From Yoonia tamlensis (lineage in GTDB: Bacteria; Pseudomonadota; Alphaproteobacteria; Rhodobacterales; Rhodobacteraceae): 64,000 nt of DNA. Every line of letters starts with the position of its first letter. The first letter of the stretch is position 1. The position numbers were made by a program, and so were the translations under genes. Below the pieces are notes generated by a model that had not been told where the DNA came from, did no database searches, and saw only the letters and a list, made by a program, of their open reading frames with translations. Where the stretch lies: positions 248,001 to 312,000 of the forward strand of contig NZ_FOYP01000002.1 in NCBI RefSeq assembly GCF_900115105.1, given 5' to 3'. Of the stretch, positions 34,786 to 44,147 are shown piece after piece.

Positions 34786-35330
34786 CGCGGGCTGCGCTTG
34801 GCAAGTATCCGTTGCAATGTCCGGCGGTGCATCGAAAGCCTGCGGGCCGTTTCGGATACGTTACGATCACAAAGCTCGTAGACGCGCTGGATATGTTCCC
34901 AACGGACGCGGTCTGCGCTCATCGGGTTTTCTGGGGGTGGCGGCAGTTCGGCACCACGCGCCAAAAGCGCATTGGTCACGTCATTTGCATCCGCAGGCTT
35001 GGCCAGATAATCGGTCGCCCCGATTTTCACGGCCGCCACCGCGGTCGCAATTGCACCATAACCGGTTAGCACAACAATCCGGCTTTCGGGGCGTTTCGCA
35101 CGCAGCAATTCGACCACATCCAAACCATTTCCGTCTTCAAGGCGCAGATCTACCACTGCATAGGCGGGCGGGCGGGCATTTGCGATTGCCTTGCCTTGGG
35201 CAACAGATTCAGCCGTTTCAACGGCAAATCCCCGCTTTTCCATTGCCTTTGCCAACCGACGCAAAAATGCCTCGTCATCATCAACAAGAAGAAGGCTCTT
35301 ATCGTCGCCCAGATCCAATGGCTCGGTCAT
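34782..35330 (-). CDS. regA: Redox response regulator RegA/ActR/PrrA
   Basis: Response regulator of 182 residues. The receiver has the acidic pocket LLVDDDE, phosphoacceptor Asp61 (AVVDLRLEDGNG), Thr in VVLTGYG and Lys in YLAKPADAND. A proline linker (PPPPENP) leads to a Fis-type helix-turn-helix (NVSETARRLSMHRRTLQRIL) that is nearly invariant in this family. RegA controls respiration, carbon and nitrogen fixation and, where present, photosynthesis genes in response to RegB. The ATG at 35330 is chosen because the frame upstream lacks domain content. It lies downstream of senC on the same strand. Confidence 0.96.
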   Translation of the reverse strand: MTEPLDLGDDKSLLLVDDDEAFLRRLAKAMEKRGFAVETAESVAQGKAIANARPPAYAVVDLRLEDGNGLDVVELLRAKRPESRIVVLTGYGAIATAVAAVKIGATDYLAKPADANDVTNALLARGAELPPPPENPMSADRVRWEHIQRVYELCDRNVSETARRLSMHRRTLQRILAKRSPR

Positions 35331-35383
35331 TATCGTGCATCCCTCGTAAACTTGGCCCAAGTGTAAGTTTATGCAGCGCATCG

Positions 35384-35980
35384 TCAACCTGTGATGAAAC
35401 ATGCTGTCACCGCTGCGACATGTTCTGCACTGTCATCACGGCCAAAACGCGCCACCACGCCGGTTTCCGGCTTCACAAAATAGGTCGATGTCGCATGCGC
35501 GACCAGATAGAAATCCGGATCGCCACCTGCTTCTTTTTCGTAAAATGCCCCATAGGCCTGCGATACAGCAGCAATTTGTTCATGCGAGCCGGTCAACCCG
35601 ATCATCTTGGGATGAAAGTTGCCAACATAGCCGTGCAAAACATCAACCGTATCGCGATCAGGATCGATGGATACAAAAACCGGAGTCGCGCTGATGCCCT
35701 GGTCGGCCAGAATATCTACGGCCGTGGCGTTGCGTGCATTATCAATCGGGCAGACATCCGGGCAAAAGGTGTACCCAAAGTAGATCAAGCTTGGTTCACT
35801 GAAGACATCGCGGTCGGTCACGATCGCACCGGCATCATTGCGCAGCGTGAACGGCCCGCCAATATCGCCACCAACCACGGGGCCACAGGCCGGCGCGGGG
35901 ACAAGCTGCGTGAATGCAAATGTGCCACCGATGACGGCCGCCAGCGTGCCACCCGCAACCGCAGCAACCAATCTGGACAT
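35384..35980 (-). CDS. senC: SCO/SenC/PrrC copper chaperone
   Basis: Membrane-anchored thioredoxin-like protein of 198 residues that helps CuA assembly in cytochrome c oxidase and feeds redox signals to RegB. One N-terminal TM segment (VAAVAGGTLAAVIGGTFAF) is followed by the copper motif CPDVC (Cys73, Cys77) and His162 in VAHATSTYF. AAAGGAAA stands upstream of the ATG. It is divergent from regB (85 bases apart) and precedes regA, the standard alphaproteobacterial order. Confidence 0.94.
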   Translation of the reverse strand: MSRLVAAVAGGTLAAVIGGTFAFTQLVPAPACGPVVGGDIGGPFTLRNDAGAIVTDRDVFSEPSLIYFGYTFCPDVCPIDNARNATAVDILADQGISATPVFVSIDPDRDTVDVLHGYVGNFHPKMIGLTGSHEQIAAVSQAYGAFYEKEAGGDPDFYLVAHATSTYFVKPETGVVARFGRDDSAEHVAAVTACFITG

Positions 35981-36065
35981 CGCGTTTCCTTTCCGTAATC
36001 GCACATTGATCCCCCATGCGGCGCTGCTTATCAATGATCTACCTTGCCTTACGGGATCGCCGCCA

Positions 36066-37436
36066 ATGTCTGTTTCAGATTTTCGCCTGTTTCAACAACA
36101 GCAACGCAGCAACTGGATACGGCTGCGGACCCTGACATCTTTGCGCTGGGTTGCAACGATGGGGCAGGTCGCCGCAATTATGGTCGCAAGCCTTGTCTAC
36201 GGCGTTCAAATCCATCTTGGGCTTGCCGCTGCAATCATCGGCGTGTCGGTGCTTGCCAATCTTGTGGCCACAGTCGGCTATCCGGAAAATACACGGCTGT
36301 CCGAACGTGGCGCGTCGCTATGGCTGGTGTTTGACCTCATACAACTGGGGCTTTTGCTTGGGATTGCGGGCGGGCTGAACAACCCGTTTGCGATGCTGAT
36401 GCTTGCACCAGTCACGATTGCAGCCACTGTTTTACATCTGAATACAACCGTTTTGCTGGGGCTGACGGCCATCGCGATTATCACCACAATCAGCCAGCTA
36501 CACATGCCGATTGTGATGTTTGACGGCTCTGAACTGCTATTGCCGATCATATTTCAATTTGGGTTCTGGGCATCGATTGTAATCGGAATCGTGTTTTTGT
36601 CCGTATACGCGCGTCAGGTCACAACCGAAATGCACGCCATGCGCGAGGCCTTGGGCGCTACCCAACTGGCACTTGCGCGCGAACAAAAGCTGACAGATTT
36701 GGGTGGGGTTGTCGCGGCGGCGGCACACGAACTGGGCACGCCCTTGGCAACGATCAAACTTGTCGCGAGCGAAATGAAAGAAGAGCTGGGCGATCACCCC
36801 GATTTATATGAAGATGCGACCCTTATCGGGCAACAGGCCGACCGTTGCCGCGATATCCTGCATTCGATGGGACGGGCCGGCAAAGACGATCTGCTCATAC
36901 GCCACGCTCCGATCGAAGCCATCCTGCGCGAGGCCGCAGAGCCGCATATGGAACGCGGCAAACATGTGCAGTTTCAAATCGACCCATCGCAGGACCAGCC
37001 GACAATCGCGCGGCGGCCCGAAATCATCCACGGGCTTCGCAATCTTATTCAAAATGCGGTCGATTTTGCACAAACAGAGGTGCGCGTCGACGTAACGTGG
37101 ACCGACGTTGCGCTAAATGTGCGCATAGCCGATGACGGGCCGGGATTTCCCGGATCTGTTATCGGGCGGATCGGCGACCCCTATGTGCGGCGCCGGCGAA
37201 ACAACGACGACAGCGCGCGCCCCGGCTATAAGGGTATGGGGCTGGGGCTGTTTATCGCCAAGACGCTTTTGGAACGTTCGGGCGCACAGCTGACATTCGC
37301 CAACAGCCGCAGGGCGGGTCTGGGCGAAGGCGGTGCGGTGATTGATGTCGCTTGGGCGCGCGATGCGCTGCCCAACAGCGGCGATCGGGACAGTGCTCCT
37401 TTGGGCGAAAACCAGCAAAACAGCCCCGAAACCTAG
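36066..37436 (+). CDS. regB: Redox sensor histidine kinase RegB/PrrB
   Basis: Membrane kinase of 456 residues with about six TM helices. The quinone-binding heptapeptide GGLNNPF is at residues 102-108. The phosphorylated His221 is in AAAAHELGTPLATIKLVASE and the redox-active cysteine is Cys261 (ADRCRDILHSM), each four residues below the R. capsulatus numbering (225 and 265). The HATPase part has NLIQNAVDFA and GMGLGLFIAKTLLERSGA. The start at 36066 is supported by the family length. It signals to RegA, encoded divergently beyond senC. Confidence 0.96.
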   Translation: MSVSDFRLFQQQQRSNWIRLRTLTSLRWVATMGQVAAIMVASLVYGVQIHLGLAAAIIGVSVLANLVATVGYPENTRLSERGASLWLVFDLIQLGLLLGIAGGLNNPFAMLMLAPVTIAATVLHLNTTVLLGLTAIAIITTISQLHMPIVMFDGSELLLPIIFQFGFWASIVIGIVFLSVYARQVTTEMHAMREALGATQLALAREQKLTDLGGVVAAAAHELGTPLATIKLVASEMKEELGDHPDLYEDATLIGQQADRCRDILHSMGRAGKDDLLIRHAPIEAILREAAEPHMERGKHVQFQIDPSQDQPTIARRPEIIHGLRNLIQNAVDFAQTEVRVDVTWTDVALNVRIADDGPGFPGSVIGRIGDPYVRRRRNNDDSARPGYKGMGLGLFIAKTLLERSGAQLTFANSRRAGLGEGGAVIDVAWARDALPNSGDRDSAPLGENQQNSPET

Positions 37437-37450
37437 AGCCGGCGCTTGGC

Positions 37451-37465
37451 TTAACCAGCTATTAA
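37451..37465. promoter_or_regulatory. CtrA-type box upstream of DivL-like gene
   Basis: TTAACCAGCTATTAA matches TTAA-N7-TTAA exactly and is followed by C, as in the extended CtrA motif. It lies 49 bases upstream of the PAS-protein start. Confidence 0.6.
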
Positions 37466-37513
37466 CCTCGATTGGCGAAGCTGGTCTCCGGCTAATACTG
37501 AGGGCGCTGGCAT

Positions 37514-39100
37514 ATGTTAATCGGCTACTACCAACTTGCATTTATCGGCTTTGGCGCGGCGCTTTGCCTTGTGCTTGCTTTCATCGCGTGGCGGACCATG
37601 CGACAATCGCGGCAATTGATCGAACACCTTGAAACCGCCAGCAAAGACAGGGCAGTTTTTCTGTTTCAAAACAGTTCATTAATTGACGCCACGCCGCAGG
37701 CCTCTGCGCTACTATCGAATGGTGCAAGCGGGGTATCAGAACTGGAATCGCTGGTGCAACTGCTTGGTCCACATGTGCCAAACCTGCGCCACGTGCTTGA
37801 AAACCCACCCGCAACCAAAACCCGAATCGACGGGGTCAGCGCAGATTCGATCTGGGTCGAAATCTGTGAAACAGGCGGGCGCACGCGGATTACTGTCAAC
37901 GGCGCGGCGGGTCTGGGCGAACCAACAACAATCGCCCAAGACGTGCGCCTGTCCGAACTTGCAATGTTGCGCGACCTTACCCAACACAGCCCGCAATTGA
38001 TCTGGCAAGAAGCCCCCGACGGGCGGCTGATCTGGGCCAATCAGACCTATCTGGCCTTTGCGGACGGCCTTATGCCAACCGATGATCAGGCCCCCAAAAC
38101 ATGGCCCAGTACGTCGATTTTTCCAGCGCTACATGAAACGCTTGGCACGGGCGGGGCCGATGCGCGGCGGCTTTCGGTCAAGCGTGATAACCCGTCAGCG
38201 GAATATTGGTTTGACGTAAAAAGCACAGCATTTGGCGGCGGGTTTTTGTATTACGCCAGCGACGCAAACGGCATTGTCCAAGCTGAACACGAAAGGCAGA
38301 ATTTCAAGCAAACGCTCGGGAAAACATTTGCAGAATTGTCCTGTGGGCTTGCGGTATTCGACAAAAGCCGCCGACTGACCACATTTAACCCTGCGCTTTT
38401 GGATCTGACGGGCATGCCGTTCGAATTCCTCAGCAACCGCCCGTCACTTGATACTGTTCTGGACCGTCTGCGCGAACAACGGATGCTGCCGGAACCCAAG
38501 AACTATACGTCATGGCGCGCGCAATTCAGCGCCGTCGAGGAGGCCGCAAAAAACGGCAGTTACCGCGAAATCTGGGCATTACCGGACGGGCAAACCTTTC
38601 GCGTCACAGGACGCCCGCACCCCGATGGTGCCTTTGCCTTTATGTTCGAAGACATCAGCGCCGAGGTTTCACTTGAACGACGTTTTCGCGCAGATATCGA
38701 AACCAGTCAGGCGGTTCTGGATTCGATGCCTGATGCCATAGCGGTTTTTTCCGCGGCAGGCACATTATTGATTTCAAACCAAGCCTACACAAACCTGTGG
38801 CAGACAAATCCGTCCGTTTACCATGAACAACGGATGCTTCAGACCGAAATAAGGGTCTGGAAAAACCACGCAACCAATGCGCAAATCTGGGCGCGCATAC
38901 GTAATTTTGTGCATCAAACCGGCCCGAGAGACGCATTTTCTGACACGACTTTTCTTGATGATGGCCGCGAACTGCAATGCCACGCCAATGCGATCGCCGC
39001 CGGTAAAACGCTGATCCGGTTCACCACAACCGCCATGGTTAAGCCTGTCATCCAGAAATTGATGATGCATGATCCCGCAATCAGGGCTGGAAAACGCTGA
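37514..39100 (+). CDS. divL: PAS-domain protein, DivL-like, lacking a kinase domain
   Basis: Product of 528 residues with one N-terminal TM helix (YYQLAFIGFGAALCLVLAFI), then a series of PAS-like segments: LAMLRDLTQHSPQLIWQEAP (about 150-170), ELSCGLAVFDKSRRLTTFNP (about 275) and VLDSMPDAIAVFSAAGTLL (about 410). It ends at KLMMHDPAIRAGKR without the DHp and HATPase domains found in Caulobacter DivL. A DivL without kinase part has been described in Rhodobacter. DivL steers CckA and so the CtrA phosphorelay. The exact CtrA box before the gene supports the assignment. Gene order regB-divL-tsaE is typical of the family. Confidence 0.7.
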   Translation: MLIGYYQLAFIGFGAALCLVLAFIAWRTMRQSRQLIEHLETASKDRAVFLFQNSSLIDATPQASALLSNGASGVSELESLVQLLGPHVPNLRHVLENPPATKTRIDGVSADSIWVEICETGGRTRITVNGAAGLGEPTTIAQDVRLSELAMLRDLTQHSPQLIWQEAPDGRLIWANQTYLAFADGLMPTDDQAPKTWPSTSIFPALHETLGTGGADARRLSVKRDNPSAEYWFDVKSTAFGGGFLYYASDANGIVQAEHERQNFKQTLGKTFAELSCGLAVFDKSRRLTTFNPALLDLTGMPFEFLSNRPSLDTVLDRLREQRMLPEPKNYTSWRAQFSAVEEAAKNGSYREIWALPDGQTFRVTGRPHPDGAFAFMFEDISAEVSLERRFRADIETSQAVLDSMPDAIAVFSAAGTLLISNQAYTNLWQTNPSVYHEQRMLQTEIRVWKNHATNAQIWARIRNFVHQTGPRDAFSDTTFLDDGRELQCHANAIAAGKTLIRFTTTAMVKPVIQKLMMHDPAIRAGKR

Positions 39101-39141
39101 TTTGACCTTGCGGACGCGGCCTCAGGCAATAATGTTTCGCA

Positions 39142-39591
39142 ATGATCACCATTGCGCTTACAACTGAAACCGACACCGCTGAACTTGCCGGACGTATCGC
39201 GGGCATTCTCGCGGCTGGCGATACCCTGCTGCTTTCGGGTGAAATCGGTGCGGGCAAATCCGCCTTTGCACGGGCTTTGATCCGCGCCCGGCTTGGCCGG
39301 ATGGAGGATGTGCCTTCGCCCACTTTCACGCTGGTGCAAACCTATGACGATCCGCAAGGCGATATCTGGCACTGTGATCTATACCGGCTGACCCACCCTG
39401 ACGAGGTTTTCGAACTTGGGCTTGACGCGGCATTTGCGACAGCGATCTGCCTGATCGAATGGCCGGACCGGCTTGGCACGGATGCGCCGGCGAACGCGCT
39501 GCGCATGGCGTTTTCGGCGGGCGCGGCGGCGCACAGCGTCACAATTGACGGGCCGCCAGCATGGCTTGACCGACTAAAGGGCCTGCTATGA
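39142..39591 (+). CDS. tsaE: tRNA t6A biosynthesis ATPase
   Basis: ATPase of 149 residues that works with TsaD and TsaB in making threonylcarbamoyladenosine-37 of tRNA. The P-loop is GEIGAGKSAFARAL, and the family blocks VPSPTFTLVQTYD and HCDLYRLTHPDEVFELGLD are present. It overlaps the next gene by four bases, starting the tsaE-amgK-murU-addB-addA chain. Confidence 0.95.
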   Translation: MITIALTTETDTAELAGRIAGILAAGDTLLLSGEIGAGKSAFARALIRARLGRMEDVPSPTFTLVQTYDDPQGDIWHCDLYRLTHPDEVFELGLDAAFATAICLIEWPDRLGTDAPANALRMAFSAGAAAHSVTIDGPPAWLDRLKGLL

Positions 39592-40559
39592 CAGATCGTG
39601 CAGAGGTTGTCGGCAATTTTCTGGCTGCATCAAAATGGGCCGACTGGCGGCGTCACCCGCTTGCCGGAGACGCATCAAGCCGCCGCTACGAGAGGCTAAC
39701 CAATGACGCGGCCAGCGTTATTTTGATGGATGCGCCGCGCGAAAACGGGGCAACAACCGGCGCATTCGCGCAAATAACCGCGCTTTTGCAGAACGCCGGC
39801 CTGTGCCCGCCCGCCATATTGGCGCATGACCAAACCCCTGGGATCATGGTGCTATCTGATCTGGGGCCCGATGATTTTGCCAGTTGGCTGATGAAACATC
39901 CCGCTGATTCATTGGGGCTTTACCGTGTGGCAACAGATGTCTTGGTGCATTTGGCCACGTTGCCCGCCCCCGACACCCTGATCGCAATGACCCCAAAGGT
40001 CGGCGCACAAATGGTTGAAATCACGGGCGAATTCTATGCATCCGACCCGATACCCGACCTGATCCAAGAAATGCAGACAGCTTTGGCGGCGCTCGCCCCG
40101 ACGCCCAACACGCTGTCGTTGCGCGATTTCCACGCCGAAAACCTGATTTGGCGGGCCGATCAGCAGGGGTTGGACCGCGTCGGATTGCTGGATTACCAAG
40201 ACGCATTTGTTGCGCCGCGCGGTTACGATCTGGCGTCGCTTTTGCGCGATGTACGACGCGATATCGACCCCGCGCTTGCGCAAGAAATCACGGCCTATTT
40301 CATTGCCAAAACCCGCGCTGGTCCCGATTTTGTGGCGCAATTGGCGTGCTTGGGTGCGCAGCGCAATCTGCGCATTCTGGGGGTCTTTGCGCGGTTGTCC
40401 AAAGTGATGCAAAAGAAGCGGTATATAGATCTGATCCCCCGCGTTTGGGCGCATCTGATGGCGGACCTGCGACATCCTGCACTTGCGCGGCTGCAACAGG
40501 CCGTCCAAGATACGCTGCCCACCCCCGACGAGGCATTGCTGATCAGGTTGCGCCGATGA
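39588..40559 (+). CDS. amgK: Sugar kinase of the aminoglycoside-phosphotransferase fold (AmgK-like)
   Basis: Product of 323 residues. It shows WRRHPLAGDASSRRYERL near the start, the catalytic loop LRDFHAENLIW and the metal-binding LLDYQDAFVAPRGYDLASLL. AmgK phosphorylates the anomeric position of N-acetylmuramic acid and N-acetylglucosamine. It overlaps the uridylyltransferase gene by four bases, as AmgK and MurU act in sequence to recycle peptidoglycan sugars to UDP-MurNAc, bypassing fosfomycin-sensitive MurA. Confidence 0.85.
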   Translation: MTDRAEVVGNFLAASKWADWRRHPLAGDASSRRYERLTNDAASVILMDAPRENGATTGAFAQITALLQNAGLCPPAILAHDQTPGIMVLSDLGPDDFASWLMKHPADSLGLYRVATDVLVHLATLPAPDTLIAMTPKVGAQMVEITGEFYASDPIPDLIQEMQTALAALAPTPNTLSLRDFHAENLIWRADQQGLDRVGLLDYQDAFVAPRGYDLASLLRDVRRDIDPALAQEITAYFIAKTRAGPDFVAQLACLGAQRNLRILGVFARLSKVMQKKRYIDLIPRVWAHLMADLRHPALARLQQAVQDTLPTPDEALLIRLRR

Positions 40560-41227
40560 AAACGCCGATCCTTTTGTTTGCGGCGGGGCTTGGCACGCGT
40601 ATGGGTGCGTTAACCCAAAATACACCAAAACCATTGGTACAGGTGGCGGGGAAACCGCTGATTGACCATGCGCTTGCCCTGACCGATATCCCGCAGATCG
40701 GGCGCAAAGTGGTTAACGTGCATTACCGCGCCGACCAGATCCGCGCCCATTTGGCGGGGCACGATATCGCGATATCGGATGAAACGGATCTGTTGCGCGA
40801 AACGGGCGGCGGATTGCGCCATGCCCTGCCGCTCTTGGCAGGCAGCCCAGTGATCACCATGAACACGGATGCGGTTTGGCGCGGGCCAAACCCGATTGAA
40901 ATCGCGCTCAACGCTTGGCGCGACGATATGGAAGCCCTGCTGCTGGTGGTCGAAAAACCCAACGTGCGCGGCCACCACGGCAAGGGAGATTTCCACCTTG
41001 ATGCCGACGGCCAGCTGCACCGTGCGCCCGATATGATCTATACAGGCGTGCAGATTATACGCACAGAAACCATTGATCATATTAAAGAATCTGCGTTTTC
41101 ACTGAATTTCGTGTGGAACGGTATTGCAGCGCGCGGCGGGCTTTATGGCGTCAAATACGAAGGGCATTGGTGCGACGTGGGCCAGCCGTCCAGCATCCCG
41201 ATAGCAGAGGCAATGTTGCATGTTTGA
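40556..41227 (+). CDS. murU: Nucleotidyltransferase, MurU-like (MurNAc-1-phosphate uridylyltransferase)
   Basis: Product of 223 residues. The nucleotide-binding signature GLGTRMGALTQNTPKPL is followed by GKPLIDHALAL, and ETGGGLRHALPLL marks the substrate loop. The start at 40556 overlaps amgK (ATGA). It would convert MurNAc alpha-1-phosphate and UTP to UDP-MurNAc, completing the recycling route begun by AmgK. A closely similar enzyme could act on GlcNAc-1-phosphate; pairing with amgK favours MurU. Its end overlaps addB by eight bases. Confidence 0.85.
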   Translation: MKTPILLFAAGLGTRMGALTQNTPKPLVQVAGKPLIDHALALTDIPQIGRKVVNVHYRADQIRAHLAGHDIAISDETDLLRETGGGLRHALPLLAGSPVITMNTDAVWRGPNPIEIALNAWRDDMEALLLVVEKPNVRGHHGKGDFHLDADGQLHRAPDMIYTGVQIIRTETIDHIKESAFSLNFVWNGIAARGGLYGVKYEGHWCDVGQPSSIPIAEAMLHV

Positions 41228-44147
41228 ACCTACCGCCACCCCCCGCATTTTCGGCAGCGCGCCGGGTGTTGATTTCGCGCAATCGCTTGTCGACGGGCTG
41301 GTTGCGCGCGGGCGCGATATGTCCCCGCATGATTGGGCAAAGACAGAAATTTACGTCAACACCACTCGGATGCAGCGCCGTATCCGCGAAGTTTTTGATG
41401 CCGGACCTGCGCGGTTGTTGCCACGCATAAGGTTAATCACCGACCTTGCGGATGATCCGCGCAACAAACAGATGCCACCCGCAATCGCACCGTTGCGCCG
41501 CCGGTTCGAATTGCTGCAAGCGGTCGCCAAACTGATCGAACAGCAGCCCGATATTGCACCGCGCGCAGCACTTTATGATCTGTCCGATAGTCTGGCCAAG
41601 CTCATGGATGAAATGCAAGGAGAAGGGGTCAGCCCCGATACAATTGCCGCGCTGGATGTGTCCGACCAATCCGGCCATTGGGCGCGTTCACTTGCATTTA
41701 TCCGGATTATTTCCGCCTATTTCGGCACTAGCCAAGACGCCCCCGACAAGGAATCCCTTCAACGGTTGGTTGTCGAGACGCTAGCAGATGAATGGGCCAA
41801 GGCCCCGCCGACGCACCCGATTATTGTCGCAGGTTCAACAGGGTCGCGCGGCGCAACGGCGCTGTTTATGCAGGCGGTTGCAAAGCTGCCACAAGGCGCG
41901 ATCATCTTGCCCGGCTATGATTTTGATCTGCCGGACCCTGTCTGGCAGGCGATGGATGATGAAATGACCGCCGAGGATCATCCGCAATTCCGGTTCCGCC
42001 GCTTGATGGATATCATCGGATTTGCGCCCAAAGACGTGCAGGCTTGGTCAGGCGCAGCACCTGCCCACCCCGCACGTAACCATCTGATTTCACTATCATT
42101 ACGCCCCGCGCCTGTAACCAGCCAATGGTTATCCGAAGGACCCAGCTTGGGTGATCTGACGATCGCCACCCAAGGGCTGTCCCTGATCGAGGCAGCATCG
42201 CCACGTGCAGAGGCCGAAACCATCGCCTTGCGCCTGCGCCAAGCCGTCGAAGACGGCATTACCGCCGCGCTGATTTCCCCCGACCGGATGCTGACCCGTC
42301 AGGTGACCGCCGCCTTGGACCGCTGGGATATCAAACCCGATGACAGCGCGGGCATGCCGCTGCAATTATCCCCGCCGGGGCGGATGCTGCGCCATGTCGC
42401 CGATATGATAGGCAAACCGCTGACGGGTGAAATGCTGTTGATTTTGCTCAAACATCCTTTGTGCAATTCGACCGAAACCAAACGCGGTCCGCATCTTTTG
42501 CATACGCGTGAACTAGAGCTACATCTGCGTCGCCACGGCCCGCCATTTCCTACGGCTGACACGCTGCGCGGTTGGGCCGCCAAGGGCGAGGGACGCGAAG
42601 ATTGGGCGCATTGGCTGGCCGATACGATCTTTGATTTTGCTGAGCCCTGCACGCTGCCGCTCGCTGATCATCTAGACAGGCATATCGCCCTGACCGAGGC
42701 GCTGTGCGCGGGGCCATCGGGCACGGATGCAGGCGCACTGTGGAAAGAAGCCGCCGGACGCGAGGCGCGCAAAACCTGCGATGCCATCGCCCAAGACGCT
42801 GAATTCGCTGGCATCATGGATAGCAAGGATTACGCCGCCCTGTTCGGCGCGATCCTGTCAGAGGGGGTTGTGCGTGACCGCGACAAGGGCCACCCGCAAA
42901 TCCTGATCTGGGGCACCCTAGAGGCTCGCGTACAGGGCGTTGATCTGACTATCTTAGGCGGCATGAATGACGGCACCTGGCCCGAAGCGCCCGCGCCTGA
43001 TCCATGGCTTAACCGTGTGATGCGCGCAAAGGCAGGTCTGCTGTTGCCTGAACGCCGGATCGGGCTTTCGGCGCATGATTACCAGCAGGCCGTTGCCGGC
43101 AAAGAGGTCTGGATTACCCGCGCGAAACGGTCCTCGGATGCGGAAACAGTGCCGTCGCGCTGGATAAACCGGCTGACAAACCTTTTGCGCGGCTTGCCGG
43201 ATCAAAACGGCGATACCGCGCTAAAGGCGATGCAGGATCGTGGGCAAGAATGGTTGGAAATGGCCGCAGCCCTTTCGCGCGCCGACCAGCGCAGCGCCAA
43301 CACCCCACGGCCAAGCCCCTGCCCACCGGTTGCGGCGCGGCCTGACCGGCTTTCGGTGACGCAGATCAAAACGCTGATCCGCGATCCATTTGCGATTTAT
43401 GCGCAAAAAGTGCTGCGGCTAAAACCTCTCGACCCGCTGGCACCTAACGCGGATGCGCCTTTGCGCGGGACGATTGTGCATGAAATTTTAGAAAATTTCA
43501 TCGCCGGTGGTTTTGCCCCAGATGACCGTGACGCGCTGATGCAGATCGCGCGCGATTGCTTTGCCGCCAAATGTCCGTGGCCGACGATCCGCGCACAATG
43601 GATCGCGCGACTGGATAAATCTGCCGATGCGTTTTTGGCGGACGAGGTCACACGGCAATCCTTGTCGGATTCCCGCGTGATCGAAAAGAAGGGCGAAATC
43701 ACCCTGCCAAATGTGGGCGTCAAACTGACCTGCAAGGCCGACCGCATTGACATCACCGCAGACGGGCATGCGCTGGTCTACGACTATAAAACTGGTGTTG
43801 TGCCCAGCGCAAAACAGCAGGAAAAATTCGACAAACAACTGCTGCTAGAGGCCGCGATGATCGAACGTGGCGCCTTTGCGGATATAGGTGCGCTACCGGT
43901 TAAAGCCGCAACATTTATCGGCGTTAACGCTGCAATGGGCACCAGCGACGCGCCGCTGGCCAAGAACCCGCCAGATCAGGTTTGGGCCGAGTTAGAGACG
44001 CTTTTTGCCCATTGGATGCAAATTAATCGCGGCTATACCGCGCGGATCGCGCTATTTTTAAAGACCGACTACAGCCCCTATGACCACCTGTCGCGCTTTG
44101 GTGAATGGGACACAAGCGACACGCCAAAACCACAGGTGCTGACATGA
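41220..44147 (+). CDS. addB: Double-strand break repair protein AddB
   Basis: Second subunit of the AddAB helicase-nuclease, 975 residues, that resects DNA ends for RecA. The N-terminal part is helicase-like but has no intact Walker A (VAGSTGSRGATALF occupies the region), as usual in alphaproteobacterial AddB. The C-terminal PD-(D/E)XK nuclease domain has LRGTIVHEILENF and ALVYDYKTGVVPSAKQQEKF. It overlaps murU by eight bases and addA by four. Confidence 0.94.
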   Translation: MFEPTATPRIFGSAPGVDFAQSLVDGLVARGRDMSPHDWAKTEIYVNTTRMQRRIREVFDAGPARLLPRIRLITDLADDPRNKQMPPAIAPLRRRFELLQAVAKLIEQQPDIAPRAALYDLSDSLAKLMDEMQGEGVSPDTIAALDVSDQSGHWARSLAFIRIISAYFGTSQDAPDKESLQRLVVETLADEWAKAPPTHPIIVAGSTGSRGATALFMQAVAKLPQGAIILPGYDFDLPDPVWQAMDDEMTAEDHPQFRFRRLMDIIGFAPKDVQAWSGAAPAHPARNHLISLSLRPAPVTSQWLSEGPSLGDLTIATQGLSLIEAASPRAEAETIALRLRQAVEDGITAALISPDRMLTRQVTAALDRWDIKPDDSAGMPLQLSPPGRMLRHVADMIGKPLTGEMLLILLKHPLCNSTETKRGPHLLHTRELELHLRRHGPPFPTADTLRGWAAKGEGREDWAHWLADTIFDFAEPCTLPLADHLDRHIALTEALCAGPSGTDAGALWKEAAGREARKTCDAIAQDAEFAGIMDSKDYAALFGAILSEGVVRDRDKGHPQILIWGTLEARVQGVDLTILGGMNDGTWPEAPAPDPWLNRVMRAKAGLLLPERRIGLSAHDYQQAVAGKEVWITRAKRSSDAETVPSRWINRLTNLLRGLPDQNGDTALKAMQDRGQEWLEMAAALSRADQRSANTPRPSPCPPVAARPDRLSVTQIKTLIRDPFAIYAQKVLRLKPLDPLAPNADAPLRGTIVHEILENFIAGGFAPDDRDALMQIARDCFAAKCPWPTIRAQWIARLDKSADAFLADEVTRQSLSDSRVIEKKGEITLPNVGVKLTCKADRIDITADGHALVYDYKTGVVPSAKQQEKFDKQLLLEAAMIERGAFADIGALPVKAATFIGVNAAMGTSDAPLAKNPPDQVWAELETLFAHWMQINRGYTARIALFLKTDYSPYDHLSRFGEWDTSDTPKPQVLT

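Noticed and set aside
40148-40555. N-terminal extension of murU
   Set aside because: This stretch is the amgK gene in another frame; the nucleotidyltransferase motif begins right at the ATG at 40556.
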